The position numbers were made by a program, and so were the translations under genes. From positions 62,001 through 126,000 of the forward strand of contig PYSS01000042.1 in NCBI GenBank assembly GCA_003049465.1: a stretch of 64,000 nucleotides of DNA, given 5' to 3'. This stretch comes from Magnaporthiopsis rhizophila (taxonomy: Eukaryota; Ascomycota; Sordariomycetes; Magnaporthales; Magnaporthaceae). Below the pieces are notes generated by a model. It was not told the origin of the DNA. It did no database searches and saw nothing but the letters and a program-made list of their open reading frames with translations. Of the stretch, positions 52,221-62,158 are shown piece by piece (within the stretch, counting starts at the first letter, position 1; each line of letters opens with the position of its first letter).

Positions 52221-53330
52221 CTAAACACCGCCATCGAGTCTGTGCGAATGCAACGCCAGCGCAGCCTTGAGCGCGCGCAGCTCGTCCGCCAGCCCGCCGC
52301 CGTACCCGCACGCCAGCGCCTTGGCCTCGAGCGCCGCGACGGCGCCGGCGAGCTGGTGCATCGACGCCGCCACGTCCGGGTACACCGAGTCGGTCATGTC
52401 GGCCACGTGCGCCTGCAGCGCGGCCGATGTGGCGCGGATGCGGTCCATGCGGCCTACGATGCTGTCGTTGGTTTCGTTGTTGGCCTGTTGCTCCAGGGCC
52501 GTGGTGGTGGTTTTGGTGGTAGGGTCGGGGAGGTGCCCGCGCAGCCGGAGCTCGGCGATGGTTCTGTCCTGTCGGGCTACGTGGCTTTGCAGGTTGTCGA
52601 GGACGGTGCGAAGGGTGGCGAGCTCGTTCTCTTGTGGGTTTGTGGTCTCTATCTTCGGTCTCTCAATCTTCTCCTGGATCTCCTGCTTCATCTCGACGGC
52701 GCTGTTGATGAGGTGCTTGACCTTTGCGCGGCGCGGGAGTCGCTCGCCTCGGCGGAAGGCCTGGACTTTCGAGGCCCAGTCGATCTTTTTTTGCACGCTG
52801 CCATATTATCGGTCAGTCGGTTTACCGGCATGGCTACACGCAACCCCAGTTGGTTTGTAGCTATGGACAGCCTGTCGCGACTTGCCAATCACAACGGAAT
52901 CGCTCGAATTTGGGTGGTCAGGAACGATGAAGAGGAAGAAGAAGTGGAGGAAGAAGAGGAAGAAGAAGATGATGAAGGAGAGCAGGAAGAAGAGGAGGAG
53001 GAGGAAGAAGGTAAGGAAAATGAGGAAAAAGATGAGGGAAAAGATGAGGAAGAAAGAAACGAAGAAAACAATGAGGAAGAAGGTGCAGAAGAGGGTGATG
53101 AAGAAGGTGATGAAGAAAAAGAATGAGGAAGAAGAGAAAAGAAAAACAGCCTACCGCTTCCGCATGACCTGCTTAGCCGCCGCTTCGAGCATGGCGATCC
53201 TCAGCGCGTCATTGTTTGTCCGCAGGAAGGCGGGCTCCCTCTTCGTCGCGGTCTTGGCGAGGAGAATGGCCTTGTAATCGGCCGCTTTCCCGTCGCGCTC
53301 GATTCTCCGGATTTCCTCGTCGAACGACAT
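52221..53330 (-). CDS. Small basic coiled-coil protein of unknown function
   Basis: Two exons on the minus strand: 53155-53330 and 52221-52797, giving 250 residues. The first exon encodes MSFDEEIRRIERDGKAADYK and a helical segment ending QVMRKR; the second continues VQKKIDWASKVQAFRRGERL. Residues about 85-170 are predicted coiled coil (EMKQEIQEKIERPKIE, then NELATLRTVLDNLQSHVARQ), followed by another helix pair (HQLAGAVAALEAKAL, ADELRALKAALALHSHRL). I recognise no domain. The 357-nt intron is far longer than others here and is an almost pure pyrimidine tract on the coding strand. The acceptor has a perfect CTGAC branch site and the frame joins cleanly. Confidence 0.75.
52926..53145. repeat. 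Polypurine (GAA/GAG)n tract, about 220 bp
   Basis: The plus strand is almost entirely A and G in GAAGAG-type triplets. It fills most of the intron of the coiled-coil gene. Long acidic/lysine-rich open frames across it are by-products of the triplet repeat. Confidence 0.9.
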
Positions 53331-53958
53331 TCTGTACTATGTAGGTAGGTAGGTAGGTGGTGGGTAGGTGTTGTTGTGGTTGGTGGCATGGATTTCGGGT
53401 GTGTCGGGGACTGGTGGTGATGTATGGATACACGCGGCTCCGGCGAATTGACCTAGACGAGGTGGGGGGGCGGTGGTCAGGAAATGGTCAACAGGTGAGT
53501 TCGCGGACAACGGGAGCTCCGGCGACCGATGGCGACCGGGTGCCGGCCCGGAGCTCGGCGATGTGGGCGGGGACCGGCGATGCCATACTTTGCGATGACG
53601 GCCAGCTATTCTTTGCTTCCAGATGAACGATTTCTTGGCATGTGGCATACGAGAGCAGGCCCAGCCTCCTCCTCTTCTGAGCGTCACATTGGCAGCGGAT
53701 TCCCGCACCTTGCCGACCCAGGATTAACCGTGCTCTGGCGGAGGACAAGGCCGAAAACGGCAGGTGTCGATATTCGTTGCTGGGCGCGAGTTGCATTGGC
53801 GTAATTTCGAGGATTTTTTTTACAGAGTTGCTTGGACTTGGCGCGCCGTCTCTTTCATAGGCATTTGCATAAGTTAGAAAACTCTCTCGCCAAAGATGCT
53901 GCTGCGTTTGGTGCGAACAATAGCCAAGGGCGCATCTTCCCCGCTCTTGCTCTAAGCA
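53331..53958. other. Divergent promoter region
   Basis: Between the coiled-coil gene (minus) and the subtilase gene (plus). It contains a GTAG tetranucleotide run (about 53341-53358). No gene seen. Confidence 0.6.
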
Positions 53959-56900
53959 ATGCGTTGTCTCCTACGAATCCTCGTCCTGGCACTGCCCTTG
54001 GCAGCCGCCGCCGCCGCGTCCTCTGACCGCCCGCGCCAGTTCCCGCGACGAGATGTGGCCGCCGACGAGAGCATGAGGTTCGTCGTCGAGGCGGCCGAGG
54101 GCGTCCCGCTGGACATGCTCCGCGGCCAGCTCGTGGCCGCCGGCGTGCAGGTGGTCAAGACTTTCGACTCGGACGTGTTTGCGGGCCTGACGGTCGAGTC
54201 CGGCGTCGACGTCGACGCCGACACGCTCCGGCGGCTTGGGGGTGGGAGTGTGGCGCGTGCGTGGCCGGTGCTGAAGATCCCGCTCCCAGCGACGATAGAC
54301 GAGGACCAGGGCGTTTCGTTGTCGTCGCTTGGCGAGGGCGCGGGGGCCGCTGCGCAGAACTGGTCCATTCACCATTCCACCGGGGTTGACAAGCTGCATG
54401 CGGCGGGCATACTGGGAAAGGGCGTCAAGGTTGCTGTCATCGACTCTGGGGTTGACTACCGGCATGAAGCCGTATGTGCTGCCGTCTTGTCTTGTGTGCA
54501 TGTTCTGGCTGTTTCTGTGCTGACAAAGCGGTGCATCACACAAGCTGGGAGGAGGTTTTGGCGCCGGATTCAAGGTGTCTGGCGGCTTTGACCTGGTTGG
54601 GGACGGTGAGGGTTCTTTCTGATGTGCTGCCGGCCGAGGTGACCAGTCTACTGACGCCCACGGACAGAATATGACGGATCGAACGCCAAGAAACCCGATG
54701 GCGATCCTATGGATGCGCTGGGCCACGGGACTCACGTTGCCGGTATCATTGCCGGGAAGAGCGACTTGTGAGTTGGATCTTCAGGAGGCTGGCGAAGAGG
54801 CTGCTGATGCTGATCTTTGATTCAAAGTTTCGCTGGCGTGGCTCCAGAGGCCGAGATCCTTTCCTTCAAGGTCTTTGGCGCTGTAAGTCGACCCCCTCAT
54901 CTCCTCTGTATCTACGCCTATCTAGTCCTAACGGCATCCAGCTTGAAGCCACCGACGAAGACACGCTGGTCGAAGCCACACTTATGGCCTATGAAGCAGG
55001 GGTGCGTTGCCACCCAGAACAGTCGCCCGCCCCAACGAGATCCTGATAGTACTGACACCCACAGGCCGACATCATCACAGCCAGTATCGGCCGGGCGTCC
55101 GGGTTCGCCGACGGGGCGTGGGCCACAGTAGCCTCGAGGATCGTCAGCCGCGGCGTCGTCGTCACCATCGCGGCCGGCAACGACGGCGAGGAGGGTCCCA
55201 TGTACGCCAGCAGCGGGTCGTCGGGCAGGGACGTGTTGGCAGTGGCGGCCGTTGACACCAGTCTCGTCCCCGCCAAACCGTGGCGCGCCACCTTCTCGAC
55301 CGGCAACCAGACGCACACGGCGCAGATGGCCTACATCCCGCCCGTCAACCGCCCGCTCTGGAACCTGACGGGCTTGCCCATCTGGCCGCTCAGCCTAGAT
55401 ACATCCAACCCGGCCGACGGCTGCAAACCTCTCCCTGACAACACGCCCGACCTTTCGGAGGTCGTCGTCCTGGTCCGCCGCAGTCTCGTCTGCAGCTACT
55501 ACGACGTGCAAGCCAACGTCGAAAAATTCGGCGCCCGCGCCGTGCTGTTCTACAACAACGACCGGCGCCCCTTTGCGCACGTCGCCAACTCGGTCAACAA
55601 ATCCCAGCTGGGCATGATCGACGCGCAAGCCGGGGCCGCCATCGTCGAGGCCGTCAAGACGGGAGGCAACGTCACGGCCGACTTCACGACGCCCCAAGAC
55701 TCCAACTGGGCCGTCGGGTTCCGCGACAGTCCCGCGGGCGGTATTCCGTCGAGCTATAGCAGCTGGGGCGGCACTTACGACCTGGGCATCAAGCCCGACG
55801 TGGCGGCGCCGGGGAGCCGCATCTACAGCACGTTCCTCAACGGCACCTTCAAGACGTTGAGCGGCACGTCCATGGCGACGCCGTACCTGGCGGGTGTAGC
55901 TGCGCTGTACATCAGCGTGCACGGTGGCCGCCGCGAGCATGGACCGGGGTTCGCCAGATCCCTAGCCAAACGGCTGACGGCGAGCGCCGAATCCCTTCCC
56001 TGGCAGGTCATGGAGGTGACGGAGCTGCCCGTCGACTTTGGTTTTCTCTCTCCCGTGCCGCAGTCCGGGTCTGGTCTCGTCAACGCCACCCGCGTTCTGG
56101 AGCAGACGACGTCGCTGGCGTTTGAGCCGCTGGCGCTGAACGACACGGCCAACTTTCGGCCGTTGCACGTGGTCGATATCACGAATGGCGGGACTGAGCC
56201 CGTCTCGTACACCTTTGACCTGCTTCCTGCGGGAGGGTTTGACTTGCAGGGACGCACGACGGGGTTTCTGGCTGACGTTTTGGACGTGAAGCCTTTCTCG
56301 CTTGTCCCGCGGGCTGAGTTCCCGTCTGGACCGTTTGTTGTGCAACCGGGGCAGACGAACAGAGCCGAGTGAGTCTGCCGGCCTGTCTCTCGGTGCAACA
56401 TTGACGGTTGTGGGCATAACTGCTGACTAGGTTGGGCTAGACTCGTCTTCACGGCGCCGCAGGTGGCCGACCAGTCGAAGCTGCCCGTCTACAGCGGCAA
56501 GGTGGTCATCACGGGAACCAATGGGGATGTGTTGGGAGTCCCGTACTACGGTGGGTGTCACTTTCTGGTGTCGTTATCCGTCCAGAAGCTAACACCACAC
56601 AGGCGCCGCCTTTGACCTGCGCCGGCAGACCCAGGGCAAGATGTTCCCACCATCCTACCCCTTCCAGCGATCAGGGCCGCGCGGACAGGACATAAACGTA
56701 TACAACAGGTACTCGTTCAACCTGAGCCGGGCCGCACAGGACTTTCCCAAGGTGCACGCCATGTTTTTCTGGGGCGTGCGGGAGCTGCGGTGGGATGTGA
56801 GTGTCTGCCTATCTTTGCACACTTCGCTTCTCAAGCCTGGATGTACCATTTCTAACCCGGTTCTAGATCTTCGACCTAACCTACAACGAAACCCAATGGG

Positions 56901-57217
56901 CCTACCCGCCAACCATCGGCAAAAACGGCTACCTCGGCTCGGCGACCTACTCGACCTACGGGCTGTCGCAAATCACCTTTGACCCCGCCACCATGGACAA
57001 GAACCGCGTGCTGCCGTTCTCTGTCAGACTCCTGGAACGCTCGTCGTCCTGGAGCCAGCTCGGCCGCCGCTTCTGGTGGCTGGGCCGTCTGGCCAACGGG
57101 TCCGACATCGCGCCGGGACGGTATCGCATGCGCTTTGCCGCGCTGGCGCCGCTTGCGGACCCGGAGCGGGCCGAGAGTTGGCACGTGTGGCCGACGCCGG
57201 AGATTTTTGTTGGGTGA
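53959..57217 (+). CDS. Secreted subtilisin-like serine protease (S8, Vpr-like)
   Basis: Nine exons: 53959-54471, 54545-54605, 54668-54767, 54828-54882, 54942-55001, 55065-56368, 56441-56550, 56603-56796 and 56867-57217, giving 915 residues. All introns are 52-73 nt with GT...AG ends. The signal peptide is MRCLLRILVLALPLAAAAAA. An inhibitor_I9-like propeptide follows (FVVEAAEGVPLDMLRGQLVA). The catalytic triad is D in VAVIDSGVDYRH, H in GHGTHVAG and S in LSGTSMATPYLAG. An inserted PA-type region (VVLVRRSLVCSYYDVQANVEKFGARAVLFYN) and a C-terminal Fn3-like part give the architecture of fungal minor extracellular Vpr-type subtilases. All catalytic residues are present. Confidence 0.93.
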
Positions 57218-58067
57218 GCTATAGAGAGAAGAAAAAAACGCGTGCATATGGTGTATTTCGTGTCACTGCTGCAGTGTCTTCTCTTCCTCTGCACATTATC
57301 GTGTGTTACGCTTACTCTGTCACGTCCTGATTCTCTTTGTGCCCTTTTGCAGCTTCTGTCACCTCTATGCCATGCGTCGTTTCCGTCTGCCATATCCTGG
57401 TGCCTTCCCGATGCCACCATCCTTACGTCCGGTCCTGCTTTCTTGCCTCTTTGCTTGTGTTGCCTCGCCGTGTAACCATGCATGCTGCATACCACCTCTT
57501 TCTACTGTCATGTTGCCTCTCTGCGTCACACCCATCACCCGCCCTGTGTCACCTTCTTTGCCGCATACATGTTTGCTTTGAATCGGCTCACCTCTGTTGC
57601 CCTGCTGTTTGCCTTGTCTGTCATCTCTGCTTGACCTATGCATCTCTCGTCCGTTCCGTCACCCTCCCAAGTCACTTAGCTGTTGCACTTCTGTCATCTT
57701 TCCTATGCTGCATCAGCCTCCATCACGTTGCTTGCCATACACCTCTTCCACGTCACCTCAGCTGCTGCCTCCCGGTGTAACTCTGTGTTTTCCTTTTCCT
57801 TCCTTTCGTTCTGACTCGTTTTCTGTTCCCTGCCTTTTTACGACGGAGGAGGTCGAGCTACAAGTCGAAGCCCCGTTGAGCCTTCAGGAGCTCATCTGCG
57901 AAGGCGGGCCAAGTAAGTACGTACCCACCCACATCAAGACTGAGCGCGCCACTTCAAGATCCAGATCAACCAGCCAGAACCGCATGGCGGACATGGGCCA
58001 GGTCGCAGGGTCTCTGCGCTCGTTCTGAGGCTCACGCTGTCGTCGGCCTTCAACGAGAAAAGCCGCG
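57218..58067. other. Pyrimidine-rich intergenic region
   Basis: Bases 57240-57840 on the plus strand are strongly C/T-rich, with recurring TGTTGCCTCGCCGT- and CTGTCACC-like phrases, a mark of long leader sequence. Similar phrases recur at about 58950-59450 before the larger ORF, which suggests the two upstream regions are copies. A 57-codon stretch at about 57840-58028 (EEVELQVEAPLSLQELICEG) may be a decayed coding fragment. Confidence 0.5.
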
Positions 58068-58682
58068 ATGCCACGCCGGAACACTTCTTCGTGCGGACGG
58101 ATCCCTGTTCAGAACATCGTGGACAAGAGCAGAGGCATCCTTGAAGACGCACCAGCCACGGTGCATCCACGTTCCTCGGCCGTCGGACCCGACCTGGACG
58201 CGCGCCTATGGGCCATCAACGATGCCGCGAAGCAGACCCTGACGACGACGCTGGCGGTACCTCCTGGGCTGAGCAGCTAGCATCACGTCCGCAGCGGGCC
58301 TGCTCCGGCCGTGGACATGCTGGTCACAACAAGGATCCCACCTATAAGAACCCGCAGAAGGCCAGCTCCGCACCTCCCATCACTGTCTATCCACCCGCAG
58401 CAGCCCGCCGTATCTGCGCCTCACCACCTCCCGGATGGCTGCCTCCTGAGTATCCAGGGCGTGCCTGGACCCGGCAAGACGCAGGCTGTGCTCCTCTTCG
58501 TGGCCGTCGCCTTGGTCAGCAGCTCTCGCCAAGCGGCATCGCCGTCCGCCGTCAGCGCCCAGATGGACTACGCCATCCACCCACGGCCGGCGGCAGGGAC
58601 CTGCGCCTTCGTCCGGTACGTCTGGGCCGACAACTGCATGCGGACGCCCACCATGGCTACTTCCCTAGATCACTGTGCCTAG
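58068..58682 (+). pseudogene. Decayed P-loop helicase-like gene fragment
   Basis: Two short open frames in different frames make up this fragment. The first (58068-58280) ends DLDARLWAINDAAKQTL then a stop. The second (58311-58682) contains an intact Walker A in GCLLSIQGVPGPGKTQAVLL followed by a hydrophobic strand (FVAVALVSSS), then loses resemblance. Position by position this matches the region around PCGLVNIRGGTTGQRQETVA in the ORF at 61136-62158, preceded in both by an ARL(W/Y) helix. So it is a broken copy of the same SF1-helicase-like family. No downstream helicase motif (II-VI) is present before 59454. Confidence 0.55.
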
Positions 58683-59454
58683 TACGAAGCAGGCTCGGCT
58701 GCGCTGGCCCAAGTCATGGCGCCTTGAGGGATAGGAGTGGGCTTGGCCCTGTGGGCAGGTAGACAGGAAGAAAATAACAAAGAAACAAATTCTTTCTCCG
58801 GTTGACTGACTATGCCATCACGACCACACTGTTCCTCGTGAGAATACAACGAGAACGCTCCTAAAGCCTGCCTCCTGTGCCGAGATCCGATGTGATGGAC
58901 AGCCTGTGTGCACAGGTGATCAACAACCGTTTCCCCTGCTCTCCTCGAGCACGTGGCCCAAGTCACTCTATATGCATGTGTTGGACAATGGCGTATGAGC
59001 CAGCTCTGCCGTGTCTCTTCCTGGGTGTTGCCTCGCCGTTTCCCTTCTATGCAGCCAGCCATGCTCTCTATCCTAGTCATTCTTGTCTGTCGCTGTTTCC
59101 TCCACTGTCAGCTCTTCCTTCTCTGCCGGTCCCTGTGTCACGCTTCCCCTCTCGCCGGCCGCCGCCTGTTTGCCTCCCTCGTCGTGCTCTAGTCAAGCCT
59201 GACTGTTCATCAACATTGCGTGTTCCGCACCGTGACTCCTGTACCAAGAGCCCATCTAGTCAACTATAAAGTCATCTCCTTCCCCGTTCCCTTCGTCTCG
59301 ACTTCTTGAACCGCATTGCAACAACTTTGATATTCGTAACCCACATCCATCATCCATTGTCTCTTCTGCTACTGTTTCCCCCACTTGTTCCGTTTCCCAT
59401 TTCTCTTCTTTGCTTCTTGGCATCATCTTGCATTGACTTGGGCCAGCCGTCAAC
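58683..59454. other. Intergenic region
   Basis: Between the helicase fragment and the next ORF. C/T-rich leader-like sequence from about 58920 on; no gene seen. Confidence 0.55.
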
Positions 59455-61119
59455 ATGGCCGAACAGCTGAGTAACACCATACTAGACCTGACCGTCCGTC
59501 CCCGGAGCCTTGACGGGTCTATGGAGAGCCTCAGAAGGACCAAGACTCAGAAACTGGTCCGGGCGACCGCAGGCCTGGACGCATCTGGGGTCACCGGACC
59601 GGACATGACGATCGACCTGAGGCTCGTCCAGCCTCGAGAGACGTATGGCGAGATTCATATGGACATCACCACCACCCACGAGAGACAGGTCGTATTCGTG
59701 GGCAGGATAACTGTCTGCGCGGCACATTGCGCCAACAACGTGAACATCCGGCAGATCGACCCTCGGATAGCCCGGCCGCCGTCTCTTCCTTACATGCCAT
59801 ATCTTGGGGCAAGCGACATGCTTCAAGGGCCCAGCGAACTCACAATGCTCGATATCTGGGTCCCCCGCAGCACGATAAAGGTGCATGTCGTCGGACCAGG
59901 CAGGGGCAACGATAGCGTCCGCGCCCTTAAGCGGCGTCTGCTGGATTTCCAGGACGTCATCGCCGGAAGCACCCCTGGGAACGACAAGCAGATGCTCCTG
60001 GAAGTGTGGCTGACGAACGAGCTGCCGCAGCTCCCGAGCCGTGTCGATGATGTCAACAAGATCCTGGCCATGATCCACACGGCCATTATAACCAACCCGC
60101 ACCCTGGCCAGGACCTCGTTGGACCCCGCCGCGACCATCGCGCCCAGATCAAGCAGCTGGGACTCGAGGAGAGCTCGACCAGGCTGGAGGTGGAGGAAGC
60201 AGCCAGGGGCGGCGCAGAGGGGGCCGAGCCCGCGCGAACCCATTTCTGGGATGCTGCCGACCTGGCTACAGGCCTGGGCATCGCAGAAATGGGCGAGCAA
60301 CAGTTCCGGCTGGCCAGGCAGAAGATCCGGGCGAACGTCTATGTGGCGGCATACGGGGTCCCGACTAGAGACGGCCACGACGACGACGGCAACTACGACG
60401 TCTACGTCCTGTATGTGTGCAGCGACTGGCCTGACCTCCTCCCACGCGTTGGCGAGCAGTGCGAAATCGATTTGCAGTGGAACAGGTACAACAAGCCTGC
60501 GCCGGTGGATGAGTCGAGGCTCACGCCAGAGGCCAAGGCCGACATCATCGGCAACTATCTGTGCCTCGCCATGGACCGGGCCATGCACAAGTACGAGGCC
60601 TACAGCCACGGCTTCCTGCGCCACATCATAATCAGCTTCGCCCGTGTCCTGAACGAAGAGTCGACCGTGCTCGCCCAGTACTTGAAGGGCTCGCCGGTCG
60701 AGTACTTTGGCCTGCACGCCAACCCGTACACCTACAAGTACATGGACGTAGTGAAGTGGTACGTCGAGGGCGGCAGGGCCGACGACGTGCGCCGCAAAGG
60801 CGTCGTCGGCTGGGCGAGGACACACATCAACGGCCTGCGACTCCCAGACTTCGACTGCCCACCCACTTTCAAGGCCCGTCGCGTGCGGATGGAGGGTGAC
60901 CGGCTGCCGAAGCTCGTCGACGCTGCCTTCCTGGCGTACGCGCCGCGCCACCTCGAAACTCGCCCTGATGGCACCATCAGCGACACGCCGGTCCGGTTCG
61001 CGGGGCTGCCGCTGCTCCGAGACGACGACAGCTGGCCGGACGTCTTGAAGAAAAAGGAGGAGAACCCTAGGTTCCTCAAGGGGCGAGTGCCTCCTGGGAT
61101 GGTCCGACCGTTGGTCTGA
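59455..61119 (+). CDS. Helicase-associated N-terminal region, unknown protein (first part of a probable split gene)
   Basis: A 554-codon ORF from an ATG in good context (CAACATGGC) to TGA. The protein is soluble and mixed alpha/beta with no domain I can name. Recognisable stretches are TYGEIHMDITTTHERQVVFVGRI, MYVCSDWPDLLPRVGEQCEI-like sequence near residue 320 and a conserved-looking helix DRAMHKYEAYSHGFLRHII. It ends 16 bp before the ATG of the next ORF in another frame. Sense continues across the junction: the first frame reads GMVRPLV before the stop, and the second reads SDFAPFRMENYMG just after, which fits a single frameshift. An intron 61071-61134 (donor GTTCCT) would also restore frame, but its donor is poor. 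Confidence 0.6.
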   Translation: MAEQLSNTILDLTVRPRSLDGSMESLRRTKTQKLVRATAGLDASGVTGPDMTIDLRLVQPRETYGEIHMDITTTHERQVVFVGRITVCAAHCANNVNIRQIDPRIARPPSLPYMPYLGASDMLQGPSELTMLDIWVPRSTIKVHVVGPGRGNDSVRALKRRLLDFQDVIAGSTPGNDKQMLLEVWLTNELPQLPSRVDDVNKILAMIHTAIITNPHPGQDLVGPRRDHRAQIKQLGLEESSTRLEVEEAARGGAEGAEPARTHFWDAADLATGLGIAEMGEQQFRLARQKIRANVYVAAYGVPTRDGHDDDGNYDVYVLYVCSDWPDLLPRVGEQCEIDLQWNRYNKPAPVDESRLTPEAKADIIGNYLCLAMDRAMHKYEAYSHGFLRHIIISFARVLNEESTVLAQYLKGSPVEYFGLHANPYTYKYMDVVKWYVEGGRADDVRRKGVVGWARTHINGLRLPDFDCPPTFKARRVRMEGDRLPKLVDAAFLAYAPRHLETRPDGTISDTPVRFAGLPLLRDDDSWPDVLKKKEENPRFLKGRVPPGMVRPLV

Positions 61120-61135
61120 TTTCGCCCCCTTCAGG

Positions 61136-62158
61136 ATGGAGAATTACATGGGCGCCATACCTCGGATGATCAACAGCCAGGGAGGGAGCAACGCGATCGA
61201 AGCGCGGCTGTACAAGCTGATGGACGCGCTCCAGGGGAACCAGAAGTACGTCCTGTCGGCGAACAACCACCCCTGCGGCCTCGTCAACATCCGCGGCGGC
61301 ACTACGGGCCAGCGTCAAGAGACGGTGGCGGTGCTGCTGGTAGCGGCGGCCGTACTCCTTAGACAGGCCAAGGACAAGGGCAAGAGCGACGACCTGAGCC
61401 GGCTCATGGTCGTGTGCCCAGACGCGGCCGAGGCCGACAAGCAAGCCCTGTGTCTGCACAAGAAGCTGGAGGACGTGGACAAGGGTCAGTACGCCGTGAT
61501 CCGAATGAGCGCCGGCCTGCCGCCGCACCACAGGTACACGGGCGAGATGGACCTGTACGACGAGCAACTGTACATGCCCGCCGTCCGCGTGCCGAGGCGA
61601 CTGGGCCGCGTGGTGAATATGACGAGCCCGGGCAGAGTCAACCACGGCATCGACCTGTCCCTGGGGGAGCGGGTGCTGCAGGACTTTGCCACCAGGCGGG
61701 GGGACCTACACGACCTACCCGACAGGACCTTCCCGCGGCTCCGGGGCGTTGAGGTAGACAACTGCGCGCTGCTCGGGGCCCGCAAGGAAATTGCGGATGA
61801 CCACTTCAATGTCCTCTCGCGGAGCCACGTCATCGTCGCCACGCCCACGGAGCTGTACGAGCTGCGCCAGGCGTTACCCAGCGTCTGCATGGACGCCGGC
61901 AAGATGACCGAGGCCGAGTGGCTGGTGGCGATGCACGCCTGCACCATGGCCAAGATGCGCGTCATGGAGGGCAGCGTGGAGGACAAGCCGGCGTCGGCGC
62001 TGAGCGTCAGGGACGGCATCATCAGCAGGCTCGCTCCGGGGTCCTACCAGGCGCGTCGCCACCTGGAGCGAGCCAAGGCCTGGACCACGCAGATGGGAGT
62101 GAGCCCTCTGAAGCGCGCCTCCGACGCGGGCGCCGCGTTTATCGACCTGGATGATTAG
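61136..62158 (+). CDS. Degenerate SF1-helicase-like ATPase domain (second part of a probable split gene)
   Basis: A 340-codon ORF. The N-terminal part ARLYKLMDALQGNQKYVLSA leads into GLVNIRGGTTGQRQETVAVL, where a helicase would have the Walker A GxxGTGKT. The invariant lysine is replaced and the loop altered. The strand after it (LLVAAAVLL...LMVVCPDAAEADKQAL) and a later segment (VIVATPTELYEL...VCMDAGKMTEAEWLVA) correspond to SF1 motifs Ia and II; motif II reads MDAGK instead of DEAxx. No motif III-VI is visible; the protein ends FIDLDD. It is likely a pseudo-ATPase or a decaying gene, joined originally to the ORF at 59455-61119. Confidence 0.55.
   Translation: MENYMGAIPRMINSQGGSNAIEARLYKLMDALQGNQKYVLSANNHPCGLVNIRGGTTGQRQETVAVLLVAAAVLLRQAKDKGKSDDLSRLMVVCPDAAEADKQALCLHKKLEDVDKGQYAVIRMSAGLPPHHRYTGEMDLYDEQLYMPAVRVPRRLGRVVNMTSPGRVNHGIDLSLGERVLQDFATRRGDLHDLPDRTFPRLRGVEVDNCALLGARKEIADDHFNVLSRSHVIVATPTELYELRQALPSVCMDAGKMTEAEWLVAMHACTMAKMRVMEGSVEDKPASALSVRDGIISRLAPGSYQARRHLERAKAWTTQMGVSPLKRASDAGAAFIDLDD

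Noticed and set aside
52881..53277. Lys/Glu-rich frames across the GAA tract on the plus strand
   Set aside because: They are products of the polypurine triplet repeat that lies in the intron of the minus-strand coiled-coil gene.
57303..57780. Overlapping Cys/Leu-rich frames on the plus strand
   Set aside because: Three frames are open at once through C/T-rich low-complexity sequence; this is expected of a pyrimidine tract, not a protein.
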